Source: Acidobacteriaceae bacterium
GTDB taxonomy: Bacteria > Acidobacteriota > Terriglobia > Terriglobales > Acidobacteriaceae
DNA length: 5,581 bases
Assembly (NCBI GenBank): GCA_009781125.1
Contig: WQYS01000182.1
Location: 1-5,581, forward strand
Direction of reading: 5' to 3'
Position 1 is the first letter of the stretch, and each line of letters opens with the position of its first letter. The position numbers and the translations under genes were made by a program. Under the pieces are notes generated by a model that ran no database searches, was not told the origin of the DNA, and saw nothing but the letters and a program-made list of their open reading frames with translations. Below are positions 1 through 5,581 of this stretch, piece by piece.

Positions 1-1947
1 ATTGCCATCAACATCGACGAGGCGGGAAGGCTGGCGGACTTTATCTCGTCCTCGCTGCCGTTTCTGACCACCGCCGACCGCCAGGAGCTTCTGGAGACTC
101 CCGACGCCGCCGTGCGTCTGGAGCGGATCAACAAGCACCTGGCCAAGGAGATCGACGTTCAGCAGCTGCGCAACAAGATTCAGACCGAGGTGCAGGACTC
201 GGTGCAGCAGTCGCAGCGCGACTACTACCTGCGCGAACAGTTAAAGGCAATCCAGAAGGAACTCGGGGATGTTGATGAAACACAAAAGGATATCACCGAG
301 CTGAAGGAGAAGATCGAGGCCGCCGGCATGCCCGAGGAGGTCCGCAAGGACGCCATGAAGGAGCTGAACCGTCTGAGCCGCATGAGTCCGATGGCGGCAG
401 ACTATAGCCTCACGCGGAACTACGTGGAATGGCTGGCGGTGCTGCCGTGGTCGAAGAGTTCGGCCTCGGAGGTCGATATTCACAAGGCCAGGGAGATTCT
501 GGAGGCCGACCACTACGGGTTGGCGAAGGTAAAGGAGCGCATCCTGGACTATCTGGCCGTGCGCCGCCTGAAGCCGGACATGAAGGGGCCGATCCTGTGC
601 TTCGTCGGGCCGCCAGGAGTAGGGAAGACATCGCTGGGCCGCTCGATTGCCCGCGCGCTGGGCCGCAAGTTTTCGCGCATCTCGCTGGGCGGCATGCACG
701 ATGAGGCCGAGATTCGCGGCCATCGCCGGACGTACATCGGAGCCTTGCCCGGACAGATCATCCAGCACCTGAAGCGGGTCGAGGTCAACGATCCGGTCTT
801 CATGCTGGACGAGATCGACAAGCTGGGCCGCGACTTTCGCGGAGACCCGGCCAGCGCTCTGCTGGAGACGCTCGACCCGGAGCAGAACAACACCTTCCGC
901 GATAACTATGTGGATGAGCCGTTTGATCTTAGCAAGGTTCTGTTCATCTGCACAGCCAACCAGATGGATACCGTTCCGGCGCCGCTGCTGGACCGCATGG
1001 AAATCATCGAGATCAACGGCTACACCGAGGAGGAGAAGGTCAACATAGCCGAACGCTACCTGATCCCGCGTCAGGTAAAGGAGAACGGCATCGATCCGGA
1101 GATGGTCGAGTTTCCGACGGCGAGCGTGGCTCTGATAGCGCGCCACTATACTCGCGAGGCGGGCGTGCGCAAGCTGGAGCAGCGCATCGGCACCATCTGC
1201 CGCAAGGTAGCTCGCAAGGCCGCCGAGGGAACTACCGAGAAGGTCGTCGTCACCAAAGAGGCAATCCACGAGTTTCTGGGCGGGATCAAGGTGCGCGTGG
1301 ACACGGAGATCGCCGAGCGCACCAAACGTGCGGGCGTGGCCGTAGGCTTGGCGTGGACTCCGTCGGGCGGCGACGTGCTCTTCATTGAGGCTAACATGAT
1401 GAAAGGAAAGGGAGGATTCATCATCACCGGCCAGATCGGCGACGTTATGAAGGAGAGCATGCAGGCGGCGCTGACCTGGGTGCGTTCCAACGCCGCGTCG
1501 CTGGGACTGGACGAGGACTTCACCCACGACGTAGACCTGCACATTCATGTGCCAGCCGGAGCGATTCCCAAGGACGGTCCTTCGGCAGGCATCACGATGG
1601 CGGTGGCGCTGGTGAGCCTGCTGACCAACACGCCCGTGCATCCGCTGACCGCGATGACGGGAGAGATTACTCTCAGCGGCAACGTTCTGCCCGTAGGCGG
1701 GATCAAGGAGAAGTTTCTGGCCGCCAAGCGCGCCGGGGTTCGCGACGTGATCCTGCCGTTGGAGGTCAAACAGCAGGTGGAAGAGGATCTGACTCCGGAT
1801 CAGGTGGAGGGGTTGAACATCCACTACGTGACGCGCATCGAAGAGGCGCTCGGCATAGCACTGCCGAAGACGGTTCAGGAGGTGGTCGAAGACGAGGCTC
1901 TCCGCGAAGAGATGACTCACGACCTGGCCGAGAAGGCCGTCGCTTGA
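1..1947 (+). CDS. lon: ATP-dependent protease Lon, 5' partial
   Basis: Cytoplasmic AAA+ serine protease that unfolds and degrades damaged and regulatory proteins as a homohexamer. The reading frame is open from base 1, so the gene starts upstream; 648 residues are visible against roughly 780-820 for the family, and most of the N-terminal substrate-binding domain is missing. In window numbering, residues 1-45 are the end of that domain and about 46-115 the charged helical coiled-coil linker. The AAA+ module follows, with Walker A GPPGVGKT at 203-210 and Walker B VFMLDEID at 266-273. The protease domain carries the catalytic Ser528 in PKDGPSAG and Lys571 in GGIKEK, corresponding to E. coli Ser679 and Lys722. 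Both catalytic centres are intact and there is no frameshift. Internal ATG at 112 is not a credible start because homology continues upstream of it. Identification is very secure. Confidence 0.98.
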   Translation: MAINIDEAGRLADFISSSLPFLTTADRQELLETPDAAVRLERINKHLAKEIDVQQLRNKIQTEVQDSVQQSQRDYYLREQLKAIQKELGDVDETQKDITELKEKIEAAGMPEEVRKDAMKELNRLSRMSPMAADYSLTRNYVEWLAVLPWSKSSASEVDIHKAREILEADHYGLAKVKERILDYLAVRRLKPDMKGPILCFVGPPGVGKTSLGRSIARALGRKFSRISLGGMHDEAEIRGHRRTYIGALPGQIIQHLKRVEVNDPVFMLDEIDKLGRDFRGDPASALLETLDPEQNNTFRDNYVDEPFDLSKVLFICTANQMDTVPAPLLDRMEIIEINGYTEEEKVNIAERYLIPRQVKENGIDPEMVEFPTASVALIARHYTREAGVRKLEQRIGTICRKVARKAAEGTTEKVVVTKEAIHEFLGGIKVRVDTEIAERTKRAGVAVGLAWTPSGGDVLFIEANMMKGKGGFIITGQIGDVMKESMQAALTWVRSNAASLGLDEDFTHDVDLHIHVPAGAIPKDGPSAGITMAVALVSLLTNTPVHPLTAMTGEITLSGNVLPVGGIKEKFLAAKRAGVRDVILPLEVKQQVEEDLTPDQVEGLNIHYVTRIEEALGIALPKTVQEVVEDEALREEMTHDLAEKAVA

Positions 1948-1963
1948 GCACTGTGCCATAATT

Positions 1964-2000
1964 GTGAGCCAGTCATCATCGCAGGATGACTGGCGCTCAC
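1964..2000 (+). terminator. Hairpin after lon, possible terminator
   Basis: Left arm GTGAGC+CAGTCATC at 1964-1977 pairs with GATGACTG at 1985-1992 and GCTCAC at 1995-2000, giving 14 base pairs with a two-base GC bulge at 1993-1994 and a 7-base loop. It begins 16 bases after the lon stop codon and lies between lon and the convergent minus-strand gene remnant, where a terminator is expected. The sequence following it on either strand is not a run of T, so efficient intrinsic termination is uncertain; it may instead stabilise the lon mRNA 3' end. Confidence 0.5.
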
Positions 2001-2038
2001 ATTATTGCAATTGTTATCTATATGTTGCATCTATTTGT

Positions 2039-2375
2039 TCAACTGTTAGGCGATGTTTTGTGGAGATTCCACCAGAGAGAACCGGTCACGATTGCCGGAA
2101 CGACGTTCAGGACAGAAAATACGGCCTTATGCGGTCCAGGCGTGAAGATGAAATGACCGTAAAGCATACGATCATAGGCGAAGCCAACAATCACCGAGAC
2201 AGCCGCACAGAGCGAGCATCCATCCAAGCGCCGCAATATGCGGAACAGAATTATCCCCAAAGAACCCATTCCGAAAACCGGACAGCAAAAACATCAACAG
2301 ACCTCCGATCGGCGGGCCCGCCAGAACGAAAAATAACACACCTCTAACGATGCTTTTAATGTACCGGGGAATCAT
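2039..2375 (-). pseudogene. Small multi-spanning membrane protein, frameshifted
   Basis: Two overlapping minus-strand frames look like halves of one protein. The first starts with ATG at 2375-2373 (MIPRYIKSIV), contains the hydrophobic stretch GVLFFVLAGPPIGGLLMFLL, and stops at 2172. The second frame, shifted by one base, supplies a hydrophobic segment AVSVIVGFAYDR and a C-terminal segment VLNVVPAIVTGSLWW, ending at 2039. Skipping one base near 2207 joins them into about 111 residues with three or four predicted membrane segments. The VPA-x-x-TG ending resembles small bacterial inner-membrane proteins of unknown function, but I do not recognise the family by name. There is no clear ribosome-binding site before the ATG, and an in-frame TAA lies just upstream of it. 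The low GC suggests transfer from elsewhere. A sequencing error would give the same picture. Confidence 0.5.
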
Positions 2376-2428
2376 AGCATATTATTTTATAAGGACTTAG
2401 TAGAGAATAGCGCATCCCACACACCACT

Positions 2429-2458
2429 TTGTAATCATCTTGTCGAAGTATACATAAT
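2429..2458 (+). promoter_or_regulatory. Possible sigma-70-type promoter of thiS
   Basis: TTGTAA at 2429-2434 and CATAAT at 2453-2458 are separated by 18 bases and lie about 75 bases before the thiS start. Each hexamer matches the consensus at four or five positions. The -10 overlaps a dyad, AAGTAT at 2446-2451 and ATACTT at 2457-2462 with a 5-base centre, which could be an operator. This is pattern matching in AT-rich DNA, where chance matches are common. Confidence 0.3.
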
Positions 2459-2487
2459 ACTTGTTATCGGACATTACATCTTGTCGA
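2436..2487 (+). repeat. 11-bp direct repeat in the thiS leader
   Basis: CATCTTGTCGA occurs at 2436-2446 and again, without mismatch, at 2477-2487, 41 bases apart (about four helical turns). One copy lies within the possible promoter spacer and the other downstream of its -10, which would suit cooperative binding of a regulator. Function is inferred only from position. Confidence 0.5.
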
Positions 2488-2523
2488 TCTCATCTACCCA
2501 GATAGCGCCGACCTGTTAATCTG

Positions 2524-2530
2524 AAAGGAG
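2524..2530 (+). promoter_or_regulatory. Ribosome-binding site of thiS, unusually close to ATG
   Basis: AAAGGAG ends only two bases before the ATG at 2533. That is shorter than the usual 5-9 bases. No other in-frame ATG or GTG lies nearby, and the MALTLLLNGQ start fits the ThiS family, so the start stands; the tight spacing may lower translation. Confidence 0.6.
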
Positions 2531-2532
2531 TC

Positions 2533-2754
2533 ATGGCACTTACACTTCTACTCAATGGACAGCATCGCAGCTTTACTACCCTGTCTTTGTCATCGACCCT
2601 GGAAGACCTCGTCGTCGAACTCGGCCTGAAAGGTGACCGCGTCGCAGTGGAGCATAATGGCGAGATCGTCCCCCGCTCGCGGTGGTCAGCAACCGCGCTT
2701 CACGAAGAAGACCGCCTGGAGGTCGTCCATTTTGTAGGCGGCGGAGTCGGCTGA
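2533..2754 (+). CDS. thiS: Sulfur carrier protein ThiS (thiamine biosynthesis)
   Basis: Small ubiquitin-fold protein, 73 residues, that carries sulfur as a C-terminal thiocarboxylate. In thiamine synthesis ThiF adenylates its terminal glycine, sulfur is added, and ThiG uses it to build the thiazole ring. The sequence shows the family pattern: a first strand ending in LNG at residues 7-9, the central GDRVAVEHNGEIVPRSRW core, the LEVVHFVGGG strand, and a length near the usual 65-75. The odd feature is the C-terminus: it ends GGGVG, two residues past the Gly-Gly that is normally terminal. Either the tail is trimmed by a protease, or the last Gly alone is used, or the protein no longer functions. 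No thiG, thiF or other thi gene is visible; a tRNA and an integrated element follow. The start has a good but very close Shine-Dalgarno sequence. Confidence 0.9.
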   Translation: MALTLLLNGQHRSFTTLSLSSTLEDLVVELGLKGDRVAVEHNGEIVPRSRWSATALHEEDRLEVVHFVGGGVG

Positions 2755-2769
2755 GGTGTTGCTGGTACC

Positions 2770-2791
2770 TGCCGGACTGGGCGATCCGGCA
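2770..2791 (+). terminator. Hairpin after thiS, weak terminator candidate
   Basis: TGCCGGA at 2770-2776 and TCCGGCA at 2785-2791 form a perfect 7-bp stem with an 8-base loop, beginning 15 bases after the thiS stop. No T-run follows, so it is only a candidate for transcript ending or mRNA protection between thiS and the tRNA gene. Confidence 0.4.
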
Positions 2792-2874
2792 TCACTAACC
2801 CAAATGACTCGCGCCCAGCGGCTGCATCGGACGGCGTTGACTGTGTTAGATTCAATAGAGTCCGCCACGCGAGC

Positions 2875-2964
2875 GGAGAGATGGCCGAGTGGCTGAAGGC
2901 GCACGCTTGGAAAGCGTGTTTAGGGGAAACTCTAACGTGGGTTCGAATCCCACTCTCTCCGCCA
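2875..2964 (+). tRNA. tRNA-Ser, anticodon GGA
   Basis: Reads the serine codons UCC and UCU. All arms can be drawn: acceptor GGAGAGA (2875-2881) with TCTCTCC (2954-2960); D arm GCCGAGTGGCTGAAGGC; anticodon stem CACGC (2902-2906) with GCGTG (2914-2918) and loop TTGGAAA giving anticodon GGA at 2909-2911; a long class II variable arm TTAGGG-GAAA-CTCTAA, as expected for tRNA-Ser; and T arm GTGGG-TTCGAAT-CCCAC at 2937-2953. The discriminator is G at 2961 and CCA is encoded at 2962-2964. A TTGACT at 2837-2842 could be part of its promoter, but no well-spaced -10 follows. The 3' half is the likely attachment site of the element downstream, and the gene remains complete. Confidence 0.97.
2937..2964 (+). 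other. Probable attachment site (attL) in the tRNA 3' end
   Basis: The T arm to the CCA end of the tRNA-Ser gene is followed 200 bases later by a P4-type integrase reading away from it, the standard arrangement for elements that recombine into tRNA 3' ends and restore the tRNA. The exact crossover core cannot be set because no second copy of this sequence is present in the window; attR must lie beyond 5581. The assignment is inference from family behaviour. Confidence 0.6.
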
Positions 2965-2981
2965 GAAGTTCTTCCAGGGGC

Positions 2982-3011
2982 ATCCAAGGAAATCCAAGAA
3001 AGTCCACAAAA
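2982..3011 (+). repeat. Three phased decamers next to the attachment site
   Basis: ATCCAAGGAA, ATCCAAGAAA and GTCCACAAAA follow each other at exactly 10-base steps (2982, 2992, 3002), so the TCCA motif faces the same side of the helix. Related GTCCGAAAAC and GTCCAGCCGT follow at 3046 and 3056, and ATCCAGCC at 3077. Such phased motifs between attachment core and integrase gene could be arm-type binding sites for the integrase N-terminal domain; this role is inferred. Confidence 0.5.
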
Positions 3012-3042
3012 ACCCGCTAAACACGCGGGTTTTATTGTTTTT
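3009..3042 (+). terminator. Rho-independent terminator between tRNA-Ser and int
   Basis: AAAACCCGC at 3009-3017 and GCGGGTTTT at 3025-3033 form a 9-bp stem with loop TAAACAC, followed by ATTGTTTTT. This is a textbook intrinsic terminator. It would end the tRNA transcript 45 bases after the CCA and keep tRNA read-through out of int. It lies on the element side of the attachment site, so after integration the tRNA uses an element-supplied terminator. Confidence 0.85.
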
Positions 3043-3088
3043 ACTGTCCGAAAACGTCCAGCCGTGTTTTGTGGCATCCAGCCTCAAG

Positions 3089-3131
3089 TGGGGGTATATC
3101 TGGGGGTACGGAGTTTTCAATTTGGGGGTAT
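3089..3131 (+). repeat. Three TGGGGGTA repeats upstream of int
   Basis: TGGGGGTA occurs at 3089, 3101 and 3123, spaced 12 and 22 bases apart, ending about 32 bases before the int start. Position over the int promoter region suggests binding sites for integrase or the AlpA-type regulator, giving autoregulation or assembly of the recombination complex. Similar G-run repeats before tRNA-targeting integrases seem familiar to me, but I cannot verify a published assignment. Confidence 0.6.
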
Positions 3132-3163
3132 TCTGTTTTTGAGGCAAACAGAAGGAGAACGGA

Positions 3164-4447
3164 ATGGCTCTCACCGATACCAAGGTTCGCAATGCTCGAT
3201 CTGGGGATGACGCATACAAGATGCCGGACGGCCACGGGCTTTACTTGCTGGTTCAACCCACTGGCGGAAAACTCTGGCGCTGGAAATACCGCTTCGATGG
3301 CAAGGAAAAATTGATGACATTCGGCCAGTACCCGGATGTTCCGCTGGTCCGAGCGCGAGAGTTGCACATTGCGGCAAGGCAACTGCTGGCTTCTGGCATC
3401 GATCCGATGGCCCAGCGCAAGGAAGAAAAGACCGCCGAGCGTGTCCAGGCAGAAAACTCGTTTGCGAACGTGGCCGGACTTTGGCTTGAACACTGGCGGG
3501 ACGGTAAAAGCCCCCGTCATGCCGATTACGTGAGACGGAGAGTGCAAACCGATATTCTTCCCTGCCTTGGAGCGCGTCCGGTTGCCGAGATCGAAGCGCC
3601 GGAGGTCGTGGCTATGGTGAGAGCCATTCAGGATCGAGGCGCAAAGGACATTGCAAAACGGGCACTGGAAACAACAAGCATGATATTCCGCCATGCTATT
3701 GCGTATGGATACGCAAAGCGCAATCCTGCTGCTGAGATCAGGCCACGCGACATTCTTCAACCCACGCGGAAGGAAAACTATGCCCGGATTGATGCGCGTG
3801 AATTGCCTAAGCTCCTACGAGCGATTGAGATTTATCAGGGAACACCAGTCACCAGACTGGCGATGAAGCTGATGGCCATGACCTTCGTTCGTACTGGTGA
3901 ATTGATCGCGGCACGTTGGAGTGAGATCGACTTCGAGGAACGCCGATGGAACATTCCCGCCGAGCGAATGAAGATGCGGACGCCGCATATCGTTCCACTG
4001 GCGCGGCAAGCCGTGGAGGTACTGGAAATGCTACACGACCTCACAGGAGAGACTGAACTACTCTTCCCCGGAAATCGAAATTCCAACAAACCGATGAGCA
4101 ACAATACGATCTTGGCAGCATTGGAGAGTATGGGCTATAAGGGACGAATGACCGGCCACGGTTTTCGTGGCATAGCGTCTACGCTCCTCCACGAGCGGGG
4201 CTACAATCATGACCATATCGAGGTGCAGCTTGCCCACTTGCCGCGAAACGCTGTCAGCGCGGCATACAATCACGCGCAATATCTTGAGCCGCGCACGAAG
4301 ATGATGCAGGACTGGGCGGATTATCTGGAGCAGGCGCAACGCGGAGCCAATGTACTTAGCATTAACTCGCGGATACCGCTTGCTCCCAAAAACAGTCCTG
4401 CGGTAGAAGCGCCTGCAATAAAAGCGTATGCGCATACTGGTGTCTGA
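3164..4447 (+). CDS. int: P4-type tyrosine integrase
   Basis: Site-specific recombinase, 427 residues, that integrates and excises the element at the tRNA-Ser 3' end. Residues 1-85 are the arm-DNA-binding domain typical of the P4 integrase group (MALTDTKVRNAR, DGHGLYLLVQPTGGKLWRWKYR, MTFGQYPDVPLVRARE). Residues about 98-185 form the helical core-binding domain. The catalytic domain from about 205 to 390 has Arg243 (TFVRTGE), Lys270 (ERMKMR), His332-x-x-Arg335 (GHGFRG), His358 (QLAH) and the nucleophile Tyr368 (AAYNHAQ), so the enzyme looks active. The tail 397-427 is not conserved-looking and may be dispensable. AAGGAG at 3152-3157 lies six bases before the ATG. The gene reads away from the tRNA; repeats upstream may bring it under control of itself or AlpA. 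Confidence 0.96.
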   Translation: MALTDTKVRNARSGDDAYKMPDGHGLYLLVQPTGGKLWRWKYRFDGKEKLMTFGQYPDVPLVRARELHIAARQLLASGIDPMAQRKEEKTAERVQAENSFANVAGLWLEHWRDGKSPRHADYVRRRVQTDILPCLGARPVAEIEAPEVVAMVRAIQDRGAKDIAKRALETTSMIFRHAIAYGYAKRNPAAEIRPRDILQPTRKENYARIDARELPKLLRAIEIYQGTPVTRLAMKLMAMTFVRTGELIAARWSEIDFEERRWNIPAERMKMRTPHIVPLARQAVEVLEMLHDLTGETELLFPGNRNSNKPMSNNTILAALESMGYKGRMTGHGFRGIASTLLHERGYNHDHIEVQLAHLPRNAVSAAYNHAQYLEPRTKMMQDWADYLEQAQRGANVLSINSRIPLAPKNSPAVEAPAIKAYAHTGV

Positions 4448-4516
4448 GGTAGTAGTCTTTCAATAAGGCGAAAACGGATTTTACCGAAACACTTCTCCTT
4501 CATAGATACTCGCCCC

Positions 4517-4530
4517 ACGCCGTCCGGCGT
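4517..4530. promoter_or_regulatory. Dyad upstream of alpA, possible operator
   Basis: ACGCCG-TC-CGGCGT is an inverted repeat with 6-base arms in the 177-base gap between int and the AlpA-type gene, about 95 bases before its start. It is too compact for a good terminator and is not followed by a T-run. A repressor site is possible. The same gap has a poor promoter match, TTTACC at 4480 and TAGATA at 4503, which I do not rely on. Confidence 0.3.
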
Positions 4531-4624
4531 TCCGATGTAATTTTCACCCCCTTTGATGTTTCCCCGGACACAACGCCGCGTTCATCGCGCGGTGCATTCC
4601 TCTTCTTGCGAAAAGGAGACGATC

Positions 4625-4861
4625 ATGTCGTCCGTGCAACTTCTCCGTCTTCCATCGGTACAAGCACGTACCGGCTTATCGAGAAGCTCGATTTACTTCC
4701 ACATCAAAACCGGCACATTTCCCCGCCCCGTGCGTATCTCTGCGCGCTGTGTGGGATGGATCGACTCCGAGATCAGCCAGTGGGTTGAGTCACGCATTAC
4801 AATTTCACGTCTACCTCAAAACAAGTGTAAGAAGGGATGCCCTGACGGAGGACTGTCATGA
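4625..4861 (+). CDS. alpA: AlpA-family helix-turn-helix regulator
   Basis: Small DNA-binding protein, 78 residues. AlpA-type proteins of P4-like elements act as transcriptional activators of integrase or as excision factors. Residues 6-56 carry the MerR-like fold of the family: LLRLPSVQARTGLSRSSIYFHIKTG is the helix-turn-helix, FPRPVRISARCVGWIDSEI the wing with the invariant-style VGW, then SQWVESRI. The ATG at 4625 was chosen because AAAAGGAG at 4611-4618 sits six bases before it and the family's N-terminus starts here; an in-frame ATG at 4553 would add 24 residues of unlikely sequence without a binding site. The tail after residue 57 (with Cys68 and Cys72) is not family-like. The stop codon overlaps the next start in ATGA, indicating one operon and coupled translation. 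Confidence 0.9.
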   Translation: MSSVQLLRLPSVQARTGLSRSSIYFHIKTGTFPRPVRISARCVGWIDSEISQWVESRITISRLPQNKCKKGCPDGGLS

Positions 4862-5581
4862 GAATAGGTCTGGACATCCCTCACGAGCTTGACTATGAAC
4901 TGGAGCGGCCTCGACCGCGAGAGGAGGAGCAGTCCGAGGTATCGCTTCAGCCAGAGCGCAACCCTGTTCAAGAGCACCTTCCCGCTCTGCGGGAACGCGC
5001 CGCCGAACATCGCTTGAACCATGAGCCGCCGCGCGGCCCCCGATCTCTACAGCAGAAGCATGATATCGACGCTCCATCGCGGCAGAGAAACAAAGACCCA
5101 CGTGAGCAGACAGACGAGCGGCGCACACGGCGGGACCATCTGCCGCGCCGGGCCATCGGTCTACCGCTTCGCTCCGAGGAACGCAAAGTCATGCTGGAGC
5201 TTGGACGCTTCCGTGTTGCCCAGGTTCCCCATCTTGCCGAAGCGATCTATGACGGAAGGCAACGCAGACTCAACGACGACCTGAACTATCTCCGCTCCAA
5301 AGGACTGGTAGAGACGCGCAACATTAATATGCGCCGCGGCGGTGTTCGCCGCGAGGTCGAGCGTGTCGAAGTCGCATCTCTCACCCGCGAGGGACGCGCC
5401 TGGCTCACGCATAGCGGAGATGTTCCGCAGGACCAAAAGGTCTACTACGGTTTCGTCAAGCCCCGCGAGATCGAACACGACTCGCTCATCTATCGCGCCT
5501 GCCGCGACGCCTCCCGGCGCATCGAGCAGAACGGCGGCAGCAATCTCCGCATCAAGCTCGACTTCGAGTTAAAGGCCGAGG
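4858..5581 (+). CDS. Winged-helix protein, replication-relaxation-like, 3' partial
   Basis: An uninterrupted frame of 241 codons from ATG at 4858 to the window edge. GGAGGA at 4847-4852 precedes the start by about six bases, and the ATGA overlap couples it to alpA. Residues 1-16 are a short start (MRIGLDIPHELDYELE). Residues about 17-100 are rich in Arg, Glu, Gln and Pro, probably disordered. Residues about 106-185 look like a winged helix: helix EERKVMLELGRF, helix VAQVPHLAEAIY, recognition helix RRLNDDLNYLRSKGLVE (136-152), then a wing and LTREGRAWL. A further conserved-looking segment follows (VYYGFVKPREIEHDSLIYRA). This order resembles the Replic_Relax (PF13814) proteins of mobile elements, implying a role in replication, relaxation or mobilisation of element DNA; that is inference, and a plain transcription factor is possible. 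Codon use is GC-rich like lon. Confidence 0.75.
   Translation, partial: MRIGLDIPHELDYELERPRPREEEQSEVSLQPERNPVQEHLPALRERAAEHRLNHEPPRGPRSLQQKHDIDAPSRQRNKDPREQTDERRTRRDHLPRRAIGLPLRSEERKVMLELGRFRVAQVPHLAEAIYDGRQRRLNDDLNYLRSKGLVETRNINMRRGGVRREVERVEVASLTREGRAWLTHSGDVPQDQKVYYGFVKPREIEHDSLIYRACRDASRRIEQNGGSNLRIKLDFELKAE

Larger units (their letters stand above)
1948..2532. other. AT-richer intergenic region between lon and thiS
   Basis: This stretch of nearly 600 bases is visibly richer in A and T than lon. It holds a hairpin just after lon, the remains of a minus-strand membrane-protein gene, and a thiS leader with a repeat, a dyad and a possible promoter; each is listed separately. A plus-strand open frame at 1964-2347 starts inside the hairpin, has no ribosome-binding site and a composition unlike a folded protein, so I do not count it as a gene. 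I see no RNA gene and no thiamine-pyrophosphate riboswitch. Confidence 0.7.
2965..5581 (+). mobile_element. Left end of a tRNA-Ser-integrated element, partial
   Basis: From the tRNA end to the right edge, the order is phased short repeats, terminator, GGGGGTA repeats, tyrosine integrase, AlpA-type regulator and a winged-helix gene. This is the typical leading end of an integrative or mobilisable genomic island. Nothing in the window shows conjugation genes, a relaxase catalytic site, phage structural genes or a defence system, so the class of element is open. Confidence 0.8.

Noticed and set aside
241..1959. Long minus-strand open frame opposite lon
   Set aside because: It mirrors the codon pattern of an unmistakable lon gene in GC-rich DNA, has no recognisable domain, and runs antisense through the conserved ATPase and protease motifs.
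1964..2347. Plus-strand open frame of 127 codons after lon
   Set aside because: It starts inside the hairpin, lacks a ribosome-binding site, and lies opposite the more protein-like membrane-protein remnant.
2505..2532. ACCTGTTAATCTG resembling part of a thiamine-pyrophosphate riboswitch
   Set aside because: The partner CTGAGA element and the surrounding stems are missing, and the sequence abuts the ribosome-binding site, leaving no room for the fold.
2700..3077. Minus-strand open frames across the tRNA-Ser gene
   Set aside because: They run through the complete tRNA and the intrinsic terminator; the SGIRTHV/EWDSNPR-type peptides are the well-known spurious translation of tRNA-Ser genes.
3041..3760. 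239-codon minus-strand open frame opposite int
   Set aside because: It is antisense to the integrase N-terminal and core-binding domains, which are clearly coding on the plus strand, and it shows no domain of its own.
5021..5572. Short open frames on both strands within the last gene
   Set aside because: The frame starting at 4858 has a strong ribosome-binding site, couples to alpA, and shows a coherent winged-helix pattern; the others are shadows of it.
2965..5581. Second copy of the tRNA 3' end (attR)
   Set aside because: I looked for the T-arm and acceptor sequence downstream and found no copy in the window.

Overview
The window is a moderately GC-rich bacterial chromosome segment in which ordinary core genes on the left abut the left end of an integrated mobile element on the right. 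The style of the Lon protein, a thiS gene with a long conserved 'GDRVAVEHNGEIVPR' core, and an int/AlpA/winged-helix cargo start would fit an Acidobacteriota (Terriglobia-like) genome. That assignment is inference from general resemblance and was not tested by any search.

Layout. Positions 1-1947 hold the 3' four-fifths of lon (ATP-dependent protease), whose N-terminus lies outside the window. It is followed by an AT-richer stretch (1948-2532) containing a strong but T-poor hairpin, a frameshifted small membrane-protein gene on the minus strand (2375 down to 2039), and the leader of thiS. ThiS (2533-2754) is the ubiquitin-like sulfur carrier of thiamine thiazole synthesis. Its partners (thiG, thiF, thiH) are absent from the window, and the protein ends in two residues beyond the Gly-Gly that should be its C-terminus. 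A complete tRNA-Ser(GGA) gene with encoded CCA follows at 2875-2964.

The tRNA 3' end is the probable attachment site of a mobile element. Directly downstream come phased TCC(A)-type short repeats, an intrinsic terminator, three GGGGGTA repeats, a 427-residue P4-type tyrosine integrase (3164-4447) with all expected catalytic residues, a 78-residue AlpA-like helix-turn-helix regulator (4625-4861), and a gene overlapping it by ATGA that runs off the right edge (4858-5581). The last protein has a long charged, probably disordered N-terminal segment and then a winged-helix domain resembling replication-relaxation/mobilisation accessory proteins.

How the genes work together. Integrase would recombine the element at the tRNA-Ser 3' end while leaving the tRNA intact, AlpA would control integrase expression or excision, and the translationally coupled winged-helix protein probably begins the mobilisation, replication or cargo functions of the element. 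Lon, thiS and the tRNA are host genes unrelated to it. I found no CRISPR array, no insertion-sequence terminal repeats, and no second copy of the tRNA 3' end, so the right end of the element lies beyond the window.
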